Source: Paracoccaceae bacterium
Lineage (GTDB): Bacteria; Pseudomonadota; Alphaproteobacteria; Rhodobacterales; Rhodobacteraceae
Assembly: GCA_027069385.1 (NCBI GenBank)
Contig: JALXER010000298.1
Location: forward strand, 515 to 12,977
Reading direction: 5' to 3'
Length of the DNA stretch: 12,463 nt
Positions 5,892 through 12,463 of this stretch are shown piece after piece. Position 1 is the stretch's first letter. Each line of letters starts with the position of its first letter. Under the pieces are notes generated by a model that was not told where the DNA came from, did not search any database, and was given only the letters and a program-made list of their open reading frames with translations. The position numbers and the translations under genes are program-made.

Positions 5892-6800
5892 CTAAGTGTC
5901 TAGATTCATAAGGATATTTTCCAACTTCGTTTCGGGGGTCATATTAAACCACTTCCACGATTTCATCCGGCTTCGAAACCAGGTGCGTTGCCGTTTGGCG
6001 AATTGGCGGGTTGCGATCTTGGCCAGTTCGGCGGCTTCGTCAAAGGAAATCTCATTGCGCAACGCCGCCGCTATTTCGCTTGCGCCCAGCGCCTTGCCCG
6101 AGGGCAGGGCGGGGTCATAGCCGATATCAACGGCGTGCCTGACCTCATCAATCGCGCCGTTTTGCATCATCCAGTCAAAGCGCTGCCCGATCCGCGCGTT
6201 CAGGTCATCGGGCTGCCAGTTCAGTACCACGGTTTGGCAATCCTCAAGGTCCAGCACCGGTGGCGGGGTTTCCTGATGCCATTGCCAAAGGCTTTTACCC
6301 GTGGCGATGCGTACCTCCCATGCGCGTTGCACGCGCGCGGGATTTTGCATGTCAACATTCTTAAATGATTTATTATCAAGAGCTAACAGTTTTTTCTTAA
6401 ACCAATCAATGCCGTGAATACGCATCATTTCATTGCCATGGGCCCGAAGCTCCGGCGGGGTTGGTGGAATTTCGGCAAGCCCCTCGGTAAGCGCCCGAAA
6501 GTACAGGCCGGTGCCTCCAATGATAATCGGGTATTTATCGATTGTATCAAGAAGTTCCGAGATTTCCTTCAACCATTTACCAGCCGAATACGCGTCATCA
6601 AAAGGTACAAATCCATAAAGCGCATGCGGCGCTTGCGCCAGATCGCCATCATCGGGGCGCGCCGAAAGAACCCGCCAGATATCATAGACCTGCAGCGCAT
6701 CCGCGTTGATGATCACGCCATCATAACGCTTAGCCAATGCCAGTGCCAAAGACGATTTACCCGAAGCCGTTGGCCCGGCGATCAATGTTGCCTTTTTCAC
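5892..6800 (-). CDS. miaA: tRNA dimethylallyltransferase MiaA
   Basis: A 302-residue enzyme that transfers dimethylallyl to N6 of A37 in tRNAs reading UNN codons, the precursor of ms2i6A. The P-loop GPTASGKS is at residues 9-16, then INADALQVY, GGTGLYFRAL, and the tRNA-contacting segment RQFAKRQRTWFRSRMKSW near the C-terminus. The start has two adjacent GTG codons. The second (6798-6800) is 5 bases from AGGAGG (6806-6811), while the first is only 2 bases away, so I prefer the second; no ATG is available. A rare start and part of the coding region rich in A+T set it apart: positions about 6355-6424 are roughly one third GC, in the segment around FKKKLLALDNKSFKNVDM. No terminator follows. Confidence 0.96.
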   Translation of the reverse strand: MKKATLIAGPTASGKSSLALALAKRYDGVIINADALQVYDIWRVLSARPDDGDLAQAPHALYGFVPFDDAYSAGKWLKEISELLDTIDKYPIIIGGTGLYFRALTEGLAEIPPTPPELRAHGNEMMRIHGIDWFKKKLLALDNKSFKNVDMQNPARVQRAWEVRIATGKSLWQWHQETPPPVLDLEDCQTVVLNWQPDDLNARIGQRFDWMMQNGAIDEVRHAVDIGYDPALPSGKALGASEIAAALRNEISFDEAAELAKIATRQFAKRQRTWFRSRMKSWKWFNMTPETKLENILMNLDT

Positions 6801-6823
6801 CACGGCCTCCTGTTCTAAAGTAT

Positions 6824-6839
6824 CATAATATCTATTATG
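6824..6839. promoter_or_regulatory. Palindrome in the miaA leader
   Basis: CATAATA-TC-TATTATG is a perfect inverted repeat with 7-base arms, 23 bases upstream of the miaA start. Part of it overlaps a TATGAT hexamer on the minus strand (6822-6827) that could be a -10 box, so the site could be an operator. AT-rich palindromes also arise by chance in promoter DNA. Confidence 0.35.
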
Positions 6840-6889
6840 CGCATTACACCATACCCGACAAACCGCGAGTCAGGGTTTTCTAGAACCCC

Positions 6890-7768
6890 CTATTCGCAAT
6901 TTGCGATGGCTTGTGCAAGATCTAGCAGCAAATCGGCATAGCTGGCATGGTCAAGAAAACTGCCCAGCGGGTCAATTTCAACAATTTTGGTCGGGGTTCC
7001 GGCCACCAGCGACTGTGCAAGGGTCTGGTTTGCACCGGCTTCGACAAACAGGCACGCGACCGGTGCAGCGGCCAGCACCTGCCCTAGGGTACGGATGCGC
7101 GCGGCACCGGGTGTTGTGGCCTCGGTATCCGAAATCGAGGCCAAGGCATGCAGGCCAAACCGGTTTTCGAAATACTGGAATGCATCATGATCGACCATGA
7201 AACGGACCTGCCTGATCGGCTGCACCATCGCGTTGATCTGCGTTTTGAGGGTCTCAATCGTTGCCTTCGCCGCTGCAGCATTCGCGCTGTATGTGTCGGC
7301 GTTATCAGGGTCGGCCTGCGATAACGCCTTGCGAATTGCATCAAGCCAGACCAGCGCGTTTTCCGGGTCCAGCCAGGCGTGCGGGTCAACCGCCGTTGCA
7401 GCGCTATCGCCGTTAAAAACCGGGCCGGTTCGCAAGGTCAATCTCGTGGTTTCGGGAAGGTCAAGCAGGCTGACAACCGACGCATCCGGGGCCAACCGTG
7501 GCAACGCCCTGTTCAGCCACGGGGTCAGGGCCGGCCCGATCTGCACCACCAGATCGGCCGAAGCCAGCGCGCGGGCCTGCGAGGGGCGCAGGGCAAATTC
7601 GTGCGGCTCTCCGCCCTGCCCGACCAGCACATCCACGCGGCCCAAATCCCCCAAGACTTGCTGCACCAGCGCCTGAACCGGCAGGATATCGGTCACCACC
7701 CTTGGCGCGGCTGTAAGGCCGGAAAGGCTTGAAAATACGAGCATAACTGCTGTTAAAACGGTTTTCAT
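6890..7768 (-). CDS. znuA: Zinc ABC transporter, periplasmic binding protein ZnuA
   Basis: A 292-residue cluster A-I metal-binding protein that captures Zn(II) in the periplasm for ZnuBC. The signal peptide is residues 1 to about 20-21 (MKTVLTAVMLVFSSLSGLTA). The expected metal ligands are H56 (GGEPHEF), H130 (DPHAWLDP), H194 (VDHDAFQYF) and D266 (IDPLG). The mature protein has exactly two cysteines, C239 and C291, which match the conserved disulfide of E. coli ZnuA. The charged His-rich loop common in ZnuA is missing; only a short TGPVFNGDSAATA segment precedes DPHAW. The ATG at 7768 has GGAG 6 bases upstream and starts the signal peptide; the frame runs 13 codons further upstream without support. 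It is divergent from zur. Manganese binding cannot be excluded by sequence, but the Zur context favours zinc. Confidence 0.95.
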   Translation of the reverse strand: MKTVLTAVMLVFSSLSGLTAAPRVVTDILPVQALVQQVLGDLGRVDVLVGQGGEPHEFALRPSQARALASADLVVQIGPALTPWLNRALPRLAPDASVVSLLDLPETTRLTLRTGPVFNGDSAATAVDPHAWLDPENALVWLDAIRKALSQADPDNADTYSANAAAAKATIETLKTQINAMVQPIRQVRFMVDHDAFQYFENRFGLHALASISDTEATTPGAARIRTLGQVLAAAPVACLFVEAGANQTLAQSLVAGTPTKIVEIDPLGSFLDHASYADLLLDLAQAIANCE

Positions 7769-7787
7769 TGTGGACTCCGATTGGGTA

Positions 7788-7819
7788 TTGCAGCTAGATA
7801 AATGCAATAGTATAACATT
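7788..7819. promoter_or_regulatory. Zur operator and zur promoter in the znuA-zur divergent region
   Basis: The 19-base site AATGCAATA-G-TATAACATT (7801-7819) is a near palindrome whose right half is identical to the half-site I recall for the enterobacterial Zur box (TATAACATT); the left half differs from perfect symmetry at 2 of 9 bases. The zur promoter overlaps it: TTGCAG (7788-7793), 17 bases, TATAAC (7811-7816). Zinc-loaded Zur would therefore block zur-znuCB. On the other strand the site lies 33 bases upstream of the znuA ATG, so it can repress both directions. Confidence 0.75.
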
Positions 7820-7845
7820 GCAATCATAAACAGACTGGGGATGGC

Positions 7846-8322
7846 ATGGAAACGACCGGTTTTACCAAGCACGACCACAGCCGATGCATCGAACAAGGCG
7901 TGGCGGCGGTGGATCTTGCCTGTAAACAACAGGGGTTGCAACTGACCAAAATCCGGCGGCGGGTGCTGGAAATCCTGTTGGCGCGGCACAATGCGCTGGG
8001 GGCTTATGACATCCTTGAAAAACTGCGTGCCGAGGGGTTTAGCGCCCAACCGCCCACGGCCTATCGGGCGCTTGAATTTCTGGTCAGCCACGGCTTTGCG
8101 CATAAGATAGAGCACCTGAACGCCTTTGTTTCCTGTGTCAAACCGGATGCCGCGCATGTGCCGGTTTTTCTGATCTGCGCCCATTGCCATTGCGTGGCGG
8201 AGTCCTGCATGAAACCGGCACAAAACCTGCTGGGTCACGTCGCGGCGCAAAGTCGGTTCCAGGTGCAGGAAACCGTGCTGGAAGCCACCGGCCTGTGCCC
8301 CAATTGTCAGGAAACCGGCTAG
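7846..8322 (+). CDS. zur: Zinc uptake regulator Zur (Fur family)
   Basis: A 158-residue Fur-family repressor. The DNA-binding winged helix covers about residues 30-90, with recognition segment SAQPPTAYRALEFL at 67-80. The dimerisation domain has the structural zinc site CxxC at 111-114 (CAHC) and 151-154 (CPNC). Other candidate regulatory-site residues are H86, H90, C97 and H104. The IEHLNAFVSC and ATGLCPNC pattern is closer to Zur than to Fur or PerR. When zinc is plentiful it should bind the operator at 7801-7819 and shut off znuA and its own operon. It is the first gene of zur-znuC-znuB, with one base between its stop and the znuC ATG. The ATG follows GGGGA by 4 bases; an out-of-frame ATG lies at 7841. 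Confidence 0.94.
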   Translation: METTGFTKHDHSRCIEQGVAAVDLACKQQGLQLTKIRRRVLEILLARHNALGAYDILEKLRAEGFSAQPPTAYRALEFLVSHGFAHKIEHLNAFVSCVKPDAAHVPVFLICAHCHCVAESCMKPAQNLLGHVAAQSRFQVQETVLEATGLCPNCQETG

Positions 8323-8323
8323 G

Positions 8324-9046
8324 ATGGCGCTGATCGATATCAAGGGGTTGGGGGTTCGATTTGGCGGGCGCGAGGTGTTGCACCATGTTGACCTGACGGT
8401 CGAGCGTGGCGAGATCGTGACCATTGTCGGCCCTAACGGTTCGGGCAAGTCAACGCTGCTAAGGGCGATTATCGGCGCGGTAAAGCCCGATAGCGGGCGG
8501 ATAAGGCGCGCGCGCGGGCTGCGGATCGGCTATGTGCCGCAAAAGCTCAATATCGACCCGACCCTGCCCATGACGGTGCGGCGGTTCCTGAGCCTGCCCG
8601 TGCGGGTTGCCCCGCAAGACGCGGAAACGGCGCTGCAACGGGCCGGTGTCAAGGCGTTGTCGGGCCGGCAAATGGGGGCGTTGTCGGGTGGGCAGTTCCA
8701 GCGGGTTTTGTTGGCGCGCGCCCTGCTCCACCGTGCCGATATCCTGCTGCTGGACGAGGCAACCCAAGGGCTGGACCAGCCCGGTTCAGCGGCATTTTAC
8801 CAGTTGATAGAGACCCTGCGCGACCAGCAGGATATCGCGGTGCTGATGGTTAGCCACGAATTGCATGTGGTGATGAATGCCTCGGACCGGGTGGTGTGCC
8901 TGAACGGCCATGTGTGCTGTCAGGGCAAGCCCGAGCATGTGGCCTCGGCGCCTGAATACCGCGCCCTGTTCGGGCCGGGCACCCATGGCGCGCTGGCGCT
9001 GTATCGCCATGATCACAGCCACGATCAGGATTGCGCGCATGACTGA
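8324..9046 (+). CDS. znuC: Zinc ABC transporter, ATPase ZnuC
   Basis: A 240-residue ABC ATPase that powers ZnuB. Walker A GPNGSGKST is at residues 36-44, Q-loop Q73 in YVPQK, signature LSGGQ at 120-124, Walker B LLLDEAT at 141-147 with catalytic Glu145, and H-loop His178. All active residues are present. The C-terminal tail (about 228-240, RHDHSHDQDCAHD) is rich in His, Asp and Cys and could bind metal. The codons of its end overlap the znuB start by 8 bases, which suggests translational coupling. It follows zur by one base, so regulator and transporter are made from one mRNA. Confidence 0.96.
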   Translation: MALIDIKGLGVRFGGREVLHHVDLTVERGEIVTIVGPNGSGKSTLLRAIIGAVKPDSGRIRRARGLRIGYVPQKLNIDPTLPMTVRRFLSLPVRVAPQDAETALQRAGVKALSGRQMGALSGGQFQRVLLARALLHRADILLLDEATQGLDQPGSAAFYQLIETLRDQQDIAVLMVSHELHVVMNASDRVVCLNGHVCCQGKPEHVASAPEYRALFGPGTHGALALYRHDHSHDQDCAHD

Positions 9047-9836
9047 CCTGCTGGATGATTTTCTGATCCGCGCCGCGTTGGCCGGCCTTGGTGTCGCGCT
9101 GGCAGCGGCACCGCTGGGGTGTTTTGTGGTCTGGCGGCGTATGGCCTATTTTGGCGATGCCACGGCACATGCGGCCATTCTGGGTGTGGCGTTGGCGCTG
9201 GGGTTTTCGCTGTCGGTTTTCGCCGGTGTGCTGGTGGTTTCACTGATGATGGCGCTGCTGGTGGCCAACCTGTCGGATCGAGGCCTGGCGGTTGATACGA
9301 TGCTGGGCGTGCTGGCCCATTCTGCGCTGGCATTCGGTCTGGTGGCGGTGTCGTTTATCCATGGGGTGCGGGTTGACCTGATGGCCTATCTGTTTGGTGA
9401 TATTCTGGCGGTCGGGCGCGGTGATCTGGCGGTGATCTGGCTGGGCGGGCTGGCGGTGCTGGTGCTGGTGGTCTGGCGCTGGTCGGCGCTGCTGACCGCG
9501 ACGCTCAGCCCTGATCTGGCCTATGCCAGCGGCATCAACCCTAGGCACGAACAGTTGATCCTGACCGTGGCGCTGGCGCTGGTGATTGCCGTGGCGATCA
9601 AGGTGGTGGGGGCGCTGCTGATCGGCGCGCTGCTGATCATTCCGGCCGCCGCCGCGCGCCCGCTTGCCAGCACCCCCGAGCGCATGGCGATCATCGCCGC
9701 CGCGATTGGCGGGCTGTCGGCGCTGGGGGGTGTGCAAATTTCGGTGTGGTATGACACCCCGACCGGCCCGAGCATCGTTTGCACCGCCGCGATACTGTTT
9801 GCCCTGACTGCTCTGGTTCGGCGCGCCCTGCCCTAA
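9039..9836 (+). CDS. znuB: Zinc ABC transporter, permease ZnuB
   Basis: A 265-residue inner-membrane permease of the ABC-3 family with about seven or eight hydrophobic segments. Family features are RRMAYFGDATAHAAILGV (33-50), DLMAYLFGDILAV (113-125) and GALLIGALLIIPAAAARPLA (191-210). The first part of it probably contacts ZnuC. The start is ATG 9039 within the end of znuC; the open frame reaches back to 8910, but upstream residues are the shadow of znuC and not family-like. Its stop TAA (9834-9836) overlaps the hflX stop on the other strand, and no terminator separates the two genes. Confidence 0.96.
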   Translation: MTDLLDDFLIRAALAGLGVALAAAPLGCFVVWRRMAYFGDATAHAAILGVALALGFSLSVFAGVLVVSLMMALLVANLSDRGLAVDTMLGVLAHSALAFGLVAVSFIHGVRVDLMAYLFGDILAVGRGDLAVIWLGGLAVLVLVVWRWSALLTATLSPDLAYASGINPRHEQLILTVALALVIAVAIKVVGALLIGALLIIPAAAARPLASTPERMAIIAAAIGGLSALGGVQISVWYDTPTGPSIVCTAAILFALTALVRRALP

Positions 9837-11098
9837 AGCTTGGCGAATTGCGCCTGTTGCATCGGCGACCAGAGCACGTCTATGGCAAAACCATCATCGG
9901 TCTGGGTTTCGGATTCCACCAGATTATTGGCAAACAGCCACGCCCGCTGCCTGCCGTCGGAAAACGCCAGCGTAAGGGTTTCATGAATTACCGTATCGGC
10001 CAGCGCGGCATCGATCATGGTGAACAGATCATCCAGCCCTGCTCCGGTTATGGCCGAGGTAGTTACGATCTGCGCATCACGCGCAGCCATATTGCGCTGC
10101 ACGGCGGCGCTTTCGGGGTCGAGCAGATCAACCTTGTTCCAGACCTCTATCATGGAATCGCGGCGTTGGTCGGCGATCCCGAGCTGTTGCAGGATATCTG
10201 CCACGTCCAGGGCCTGCGCCTGCGTATCGGGATGGGAAATATCGCGCACATGCAGGATCAGGTCAGCGTCGAGCACCTCTTCGAGGGTGGCCCGAAAGGC
10301 GGCGATCAGTTGGGTGGGCAGTTCCGAGATAAACCCCACCGTATCCGACAGAATAACCTTGCGCCCGTTGGGCAGGTCGATGGCGCGCATGGTCGGGTCC
10401 AGCGTGGCGAACAGCATATCCTTTTGCAGCACCCGCGCGCCGCTCATCCGGTTGAACAGGGTCGATTTGCCCGCGTTGGTATAGCCCACCAGCGCCACAA
10501 TCGGATAGGGCACCTTTTGGCGCGCCGCCCGATGCAGGGCGCGGGTTTTCACCACTTTTTCAAGCTGCCCCTTGATGCGCAGAATAGATTCGGCAATGGC
10601 GCGCCGGTCGCTTTCGATCTGGGTTTCACCCGGACCGCCCACGGTGCCCATCCCGCCGCGCTGGCGTTCAAGGTGGGTCCAACTGCGCACCAGACGGGAT
10701 TTCTGATAGTTCAGAATGGCCAGATCGACCTGCAACACGCCTTCGCGCGTCGCGGCGCGCTCGCCGAAAATTTCGAGGATAAGACCGGTGCGGTCAAGGA
10801 TTTTAACATCCCATGCCCGTTCAAGGTTGCGCTGCTGGATCGGCGATAACGGCCCGTCCAGAATAACCAGATCGATGTCGTTGGCCGCGATGATCCCGCG
10901 CAGTTCCTCTACCTTGCCTTTGCCAAACAGCATACCGGCGCGCGGATTGGACAGCGGCACTACGATTGAATCGAATACCTCCAGCGACAGGGCTTCGGTC
11001 AGGCTCACGGCTTCGGCCAGCGCGCGTGCGGGGGCGCGGCGCTGATCACGCTTGTGAATATCGGGATGCAGAACCAGTGTTAGCGGAGTGTCGCCCAA
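9833..11098 (-). CDS. hflX: Ribosome-associated GTPase HflX
   Basis: A 421-residue GTPase that binds the 50S subunit and splits or rescues stalled 70S ribosomes. The N-terminal HflX domain covers about residues 1-195, with the Gly-rich linker RQRGGMGTVGGPGETQIE at 146-163. The G domain has G1 GYTNAGKS (205-212), G3 DTVGF (252-256), G4 NKVD (321-324) and G5 TSA (347-349). The start is a TTG immediately after the hfq stop (TAG then TTG). The first in-frame ATG is residue 55, inside the conserved domain, so TTG, or reinitiation at it, is the best call; a GAGGA lies 10 bases upstream. It is the last gene of a probable trkH-hfq-hflX run and convergent with znuB. Confidence 0.96.
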   Translation of the reverse strand: MGDTPLTLVLHPDIHKRDQRRAPARALAEAVSLTEALSLEVFDSIVVPLSNPRAGMLFGKGKVEELRGIIAANDIDLVILDGPLSPIQQRNLERAWDVKILDRTGLILEIFGERAATREGVLQVDLAILNYQKSRLVRSWTHLERQRGGMGTVGGPGETQIESDRRAIAESILRIKGQLEKVVKTRALHRAARQKVPYPIVALVGYTNAGKSTLFNRMSGARVLQKDMLFATLDPTMRAIDLPNGRKVILSDTVGFISELPTQLIAAFRATLEEVLDADLILHVRDISHPDTQAQALDVADILQQLGIADQRRDSMIEVWNKVDLLDPESAAVQRNMAARDAQIVTTSAITGAGLDDLFTMIDAALADTVIHETLTLAFSDGRQRAWLFANNLVESETQTDDGFAIDVLWSPMQQAQFAKL

Positions 11099-11338
11099 CT
11101 AGGCGGTTTCCTCGGGGCTATACAGGTCCACCGGTTGCGCGGGCATGATGGTGGAAATCGCGTGTTTGTACACCAGTTGCGAGGCACCGTCACGGCGCAG
11201 CAGCACGCAGAAATTATCGAACCAGGTGATCACACCTTGCAGTTTCACCCCGTTTACCAGAAACACGGTAACCGGGTTTTTCGCCTTGCGCACATTGTTC
11301 AGGAATGCGTCTTGAAGATTTTGCTTATCGGCAGCCAT
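11099..11338 (-). CDS. hfq: RNA chaperone Hfq
   Basis: A 79-residue Sm-like hexamer protein that pairs small RNAs with mRNAs. The N-terminal segment KQNLQDAFLNNVRKAKNPVTVFLVNG, split here as residues 5-19 and 20-30, leads into the Sm1 motif GVKLQGVITWFDNFCVLL (30-47), and the Sm2 motif YKHAIST is at 57-63. The short acidic C-terminus (DLYSPEETA) is typical of alphaproteobacteria, which lack the long enterobacterial tail. The ribosome site is weak (AAGG about 9 bases upstream of ATG), and a GC hairpin lies in the leader. hflX follows with no gap, as in many proteobacteria, and trkH precedes, an order I recall for Rhodobacterales. Confidence 0.97.
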   Translation of the reverse strand: MAADKQNLQDAFLNNVRKAKNPVTVFLVNGVKLQGVITWFDNFCVLLRRDGASQLVYKHAISTIMPAQPVDLYSPEETA

Positions 11339-11363
11339 TTTTTTCAGCCTTCAGTTTTATAAT

Positions 11364-11380
11364 GCCCCGCTTTGCGGGGT
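11364..11380. promoter_or_regulatory. GC hairpin in the hfq leader
   Basis: CCCCGC-TTT-GCGGGG (11365-11379) forms a 6-base-pair stem with a 3-base loop, extended by a G-T wobble. On the minus strand it lies between trkH and hfq, about 25 bases before the hfq ATG. It is followed by ATTATAAAAC, not a T-run, so it is not a classical terminator. It may protect the hfq message, act in attenuation, or be a bound structure. Confidence 0.4.
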
Positions 11381-11466
11381 CGTTGGTTGTTATTGGCTCT
11401 ATAATGGGGATATTCGGGCCGGTTTTCCAGCCCTTACTTGGGTTTTTTTGTAACAATTATGCGAAT

Positions 11467-12463
11467 TTAGCGCCAATAGTCCGGGTTAAGCAGCGCGATC
11501 AGGGCCAGCGTCTCTACCCTGCCCAGCACCATCGTGGCCGAAAGAATGCCCAGCATGGTGTCATTCAACCCCGAATAGGTTAGCGACGGGTCGCCCATGG
11601 CCGACAGGATCGGGCCGGTATTGGTCAGGCTGGCAATGGCCAGCGCCAGCGCCTGTTCAAATCCGGCCCCCGCCAGCGTCAGTGCGATGGCCGAAACGGC
11701 GGCGCCAAACAGGAACAACATCAGAAACACCCATGCCAGCACCGCGCCCTGCTGGCGAAACCGCCGATTGGTCAGGCCGGTGCGCCCGACGCTGCTCGGG
11801 TGCATCAGGCGCCCCAGCTCGCGGACCGAATGCCGATACAGCGCATAGACCCGCAGCAGCTTTAGCCCGCCCGCCGTGGTCGCCACCCCGCCGCCCATCA
11901 CCGCCAGCCCCAGCAGAATAACCGAGGGCGAATACAGCCCCGCCCATTCGCGCGCCTGCAGCCAGTCCATCGATTCAAAACCGGTGGTGGTGATAAAGGA
12001 AAGCGCGGTAAAAAAGCTGCCCCATATCGCCCGCGTTCCCGGAACGAAATCGCGCATCCCTTCGGTGTCGAAACTGGCAAAGCCGTGACGCAGGAACAGA
12101 ATGGCGCTGACCGACAGCACCGCAATGGCCATCAGGCGAAACTCGGGATTTCGGGGCAATCCGCGCAGGGTGCTTGTGAACTGGTCCAGCACCATGAAAC
12201 GGGATGAAACCGCAAGGATCAGGAACAGCGCGATAAAGCCCTCGCCCAGCCGTCCGGCCCCTGCCCCCTCCAGCCCGTGGCCCGGTGAAATACCGCTGGT
12301 CGAAATCACCGACATTGCATGGCAAACGGCGGTGAATATGCGGTCTCCGGCAAGGACCAGCAGCAGGGCCAGCACCGCGGTAAACAGCGCATAGGCCGGT
12401 GCCAATTGCCGGAACACCCGCGCAATCCGGATGCCGCCATCCTTGGCGCTGCGAATGGGTACG
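11467..12463 (-). CDS. trkH: Trk-type potassium uptake protein TrkH (C-terminal part)
   Basis: The last 331 residues of a Trk/Ktr potassium channel subunit of the inner membrane; the 5' part lies beyond the right edge. The reading frame continues unbroken to the window end (VPIRSAKDGGIRIAR precedes the valine at 12415-12417), so an internal GTG there is not the start. Three of the four pore loops are visible: VISTSGISPG, FITTTGFESMDW and SLTNTGPILSAMG, with the filter glycines in place, and the protein ends in NPDYWR. Full-length TrkH is about 480-510 residues, so roughly two thirds is here. It needs TrkA, which I would expect upstream. It stops 128 bases before hfq with no clear terminator between. 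Confidence 0.95.
   Translation of the reverse strand, partial: VPIRSAKDGGIRIARVFRQLAPAYALFTAVLALLLVLAGDRIFTAVCHAMSVISTSGISPGHGLEGAGAGRLGEGFIALFLILAVSSRFMVLDQFTSTLRGLPRNPEFRLMAIAVLSVSAILFLRHGFASFDTEGMRDFVPGTRAIWGSFFTALSFITTTGFESMDWLQAREWAGLYSPSVILLGLAVMGGGVATTAGGLKLLRVYALYRHSVRELGRLMHPSSVGRTGLTNRRFRQQGAVLAWVFLMLFLFGAAVSAIALTLAGAGFEQALALAIASLTNTGPILSAMGDPSLTYSGLNDTMLGILSATMVLGRVETLALIALLNPDYWR

Noticed and set aside
6873..6888. GGGTT/AACCC hairpin next to the znuA stop
   Set aside because: Five pairs with no T-run on the minus strand; too weak to call a terminator.
7765..8448. A 227-codon minus-strand frame opposite zur and the start of znuC
   Set aside because: Covers two certain genes and the Zur operator; His/Pro/Arg-rich shadow.
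8910..9038. Upstream extension of znuB by 43 codons
   Set aside because: These residues are the off-frame reading of znuC, not permease-like; ATG 9039 starts the family-typical N-terminus.
9240..9737. A 165-codon minus-strand frame rich in Gln, His and Arg within znuB
   Set aside because: Low-complexity product typical of the antisense of hydrophobic membrane-protein codons; znuB explains the stretch.
9779..10849. A 356-codon plus-strand open frame antisense to hflX
   Set aside because: It mirrors hflX codons in a GC-rich gene, has a composition rich in His, Gln, Arg and Gly, no recognisable domain and no good start. HflX on the other strand is complete and certain.
11416..11449. Imperfect GGGC..GCCC hairpin followed by seven T on the plus strand
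   Set aside because: The T-run is on the strand opposite trkH and hfq, is 9 bases away from the stem, and no plus-strand gene ends here.
1..12463. CRISPR arrays, insertion sequences, phage or defence genes
   Set aside because: No spaced repeats, transposase, integrase, toxin-antitoxin or nuclease motifs were seen; every sizeable gene belongs to a known housekeeping, transport, stress or regulator family.

Overview
The window reads as ordinary chromosome from an alphaproteobacterium of the order Rhodobacterales (Rhodobacter/Roseobacter type). The reasons are gene content and order (purC-purS-purQ divergent from a DUF1476/ATPase zeta gene; trkH-hfq-hflX; a compact znuA / zur-znuC-znuB locus), fairly high GC with C/G-rich third codon positions, and a short two-helix membrane protein of a type I recall from that order, where it is often mislabelled 'CTP synthetase'. 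No species can be named from sequence alone. I see no rRNA or tRNA gene, insertion sequence, CRISPR array or phage gene.

Layout. 1-1585 (minus strand): purine operon purC > purS > DUF3592 membrane protein > purQ (cut by the window edge), with start/stop overlaps that suggest translational coupling. 1725-3309 (plus strand): a homologue of the F1-ATPase inhibitor zeta, a 61-residue membrane protein and a tandem UspA protein. The last two each have an FNR-type palindrome upstream and each end in a good intrinsic terminator. 3355-4662 (minus): purB. 4663-4987: the only gene-free stretch over 300 bases. It holds a perfect extended -10 box, two hairpins and a U-run, which together look like a small RNA or leader-peptide gene. 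4988-6800 (minus): an AraC-family regulator and miaA. 6890-9836: zinc uptake, with znuA on the minus strand and zur-znuC-znuB on the plus strand, sharing a 77-base divergent control region with a clear Zur-type operator. 9833-12463 (minus): hflX, hfq and the C-terminal two thirds of trkH.

How the parts fit. The pur genes encode three steps of IMP synthesis: PurQ with PurS forms part of FGAM synthetase, PurC makes SAICAR, and PurB removes fumarate. The zeta homologue, the membrane protein and the Usp suggest a response to low energy or low oxygen. The zinc genes form a complete regulated high-affinity importer. Hfq and HflX act in RNA regulation and ribosome rescue, MiaA in tRNA modification and TrkH in potassium uptake.

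No large undescribed system is visible. The most interesting signals are small: the putative RNA at 4844-4947, the paired FNR-like boxes at 2058-2071 and 2394-2407, and the DUF3592 gene inside the purine operon.
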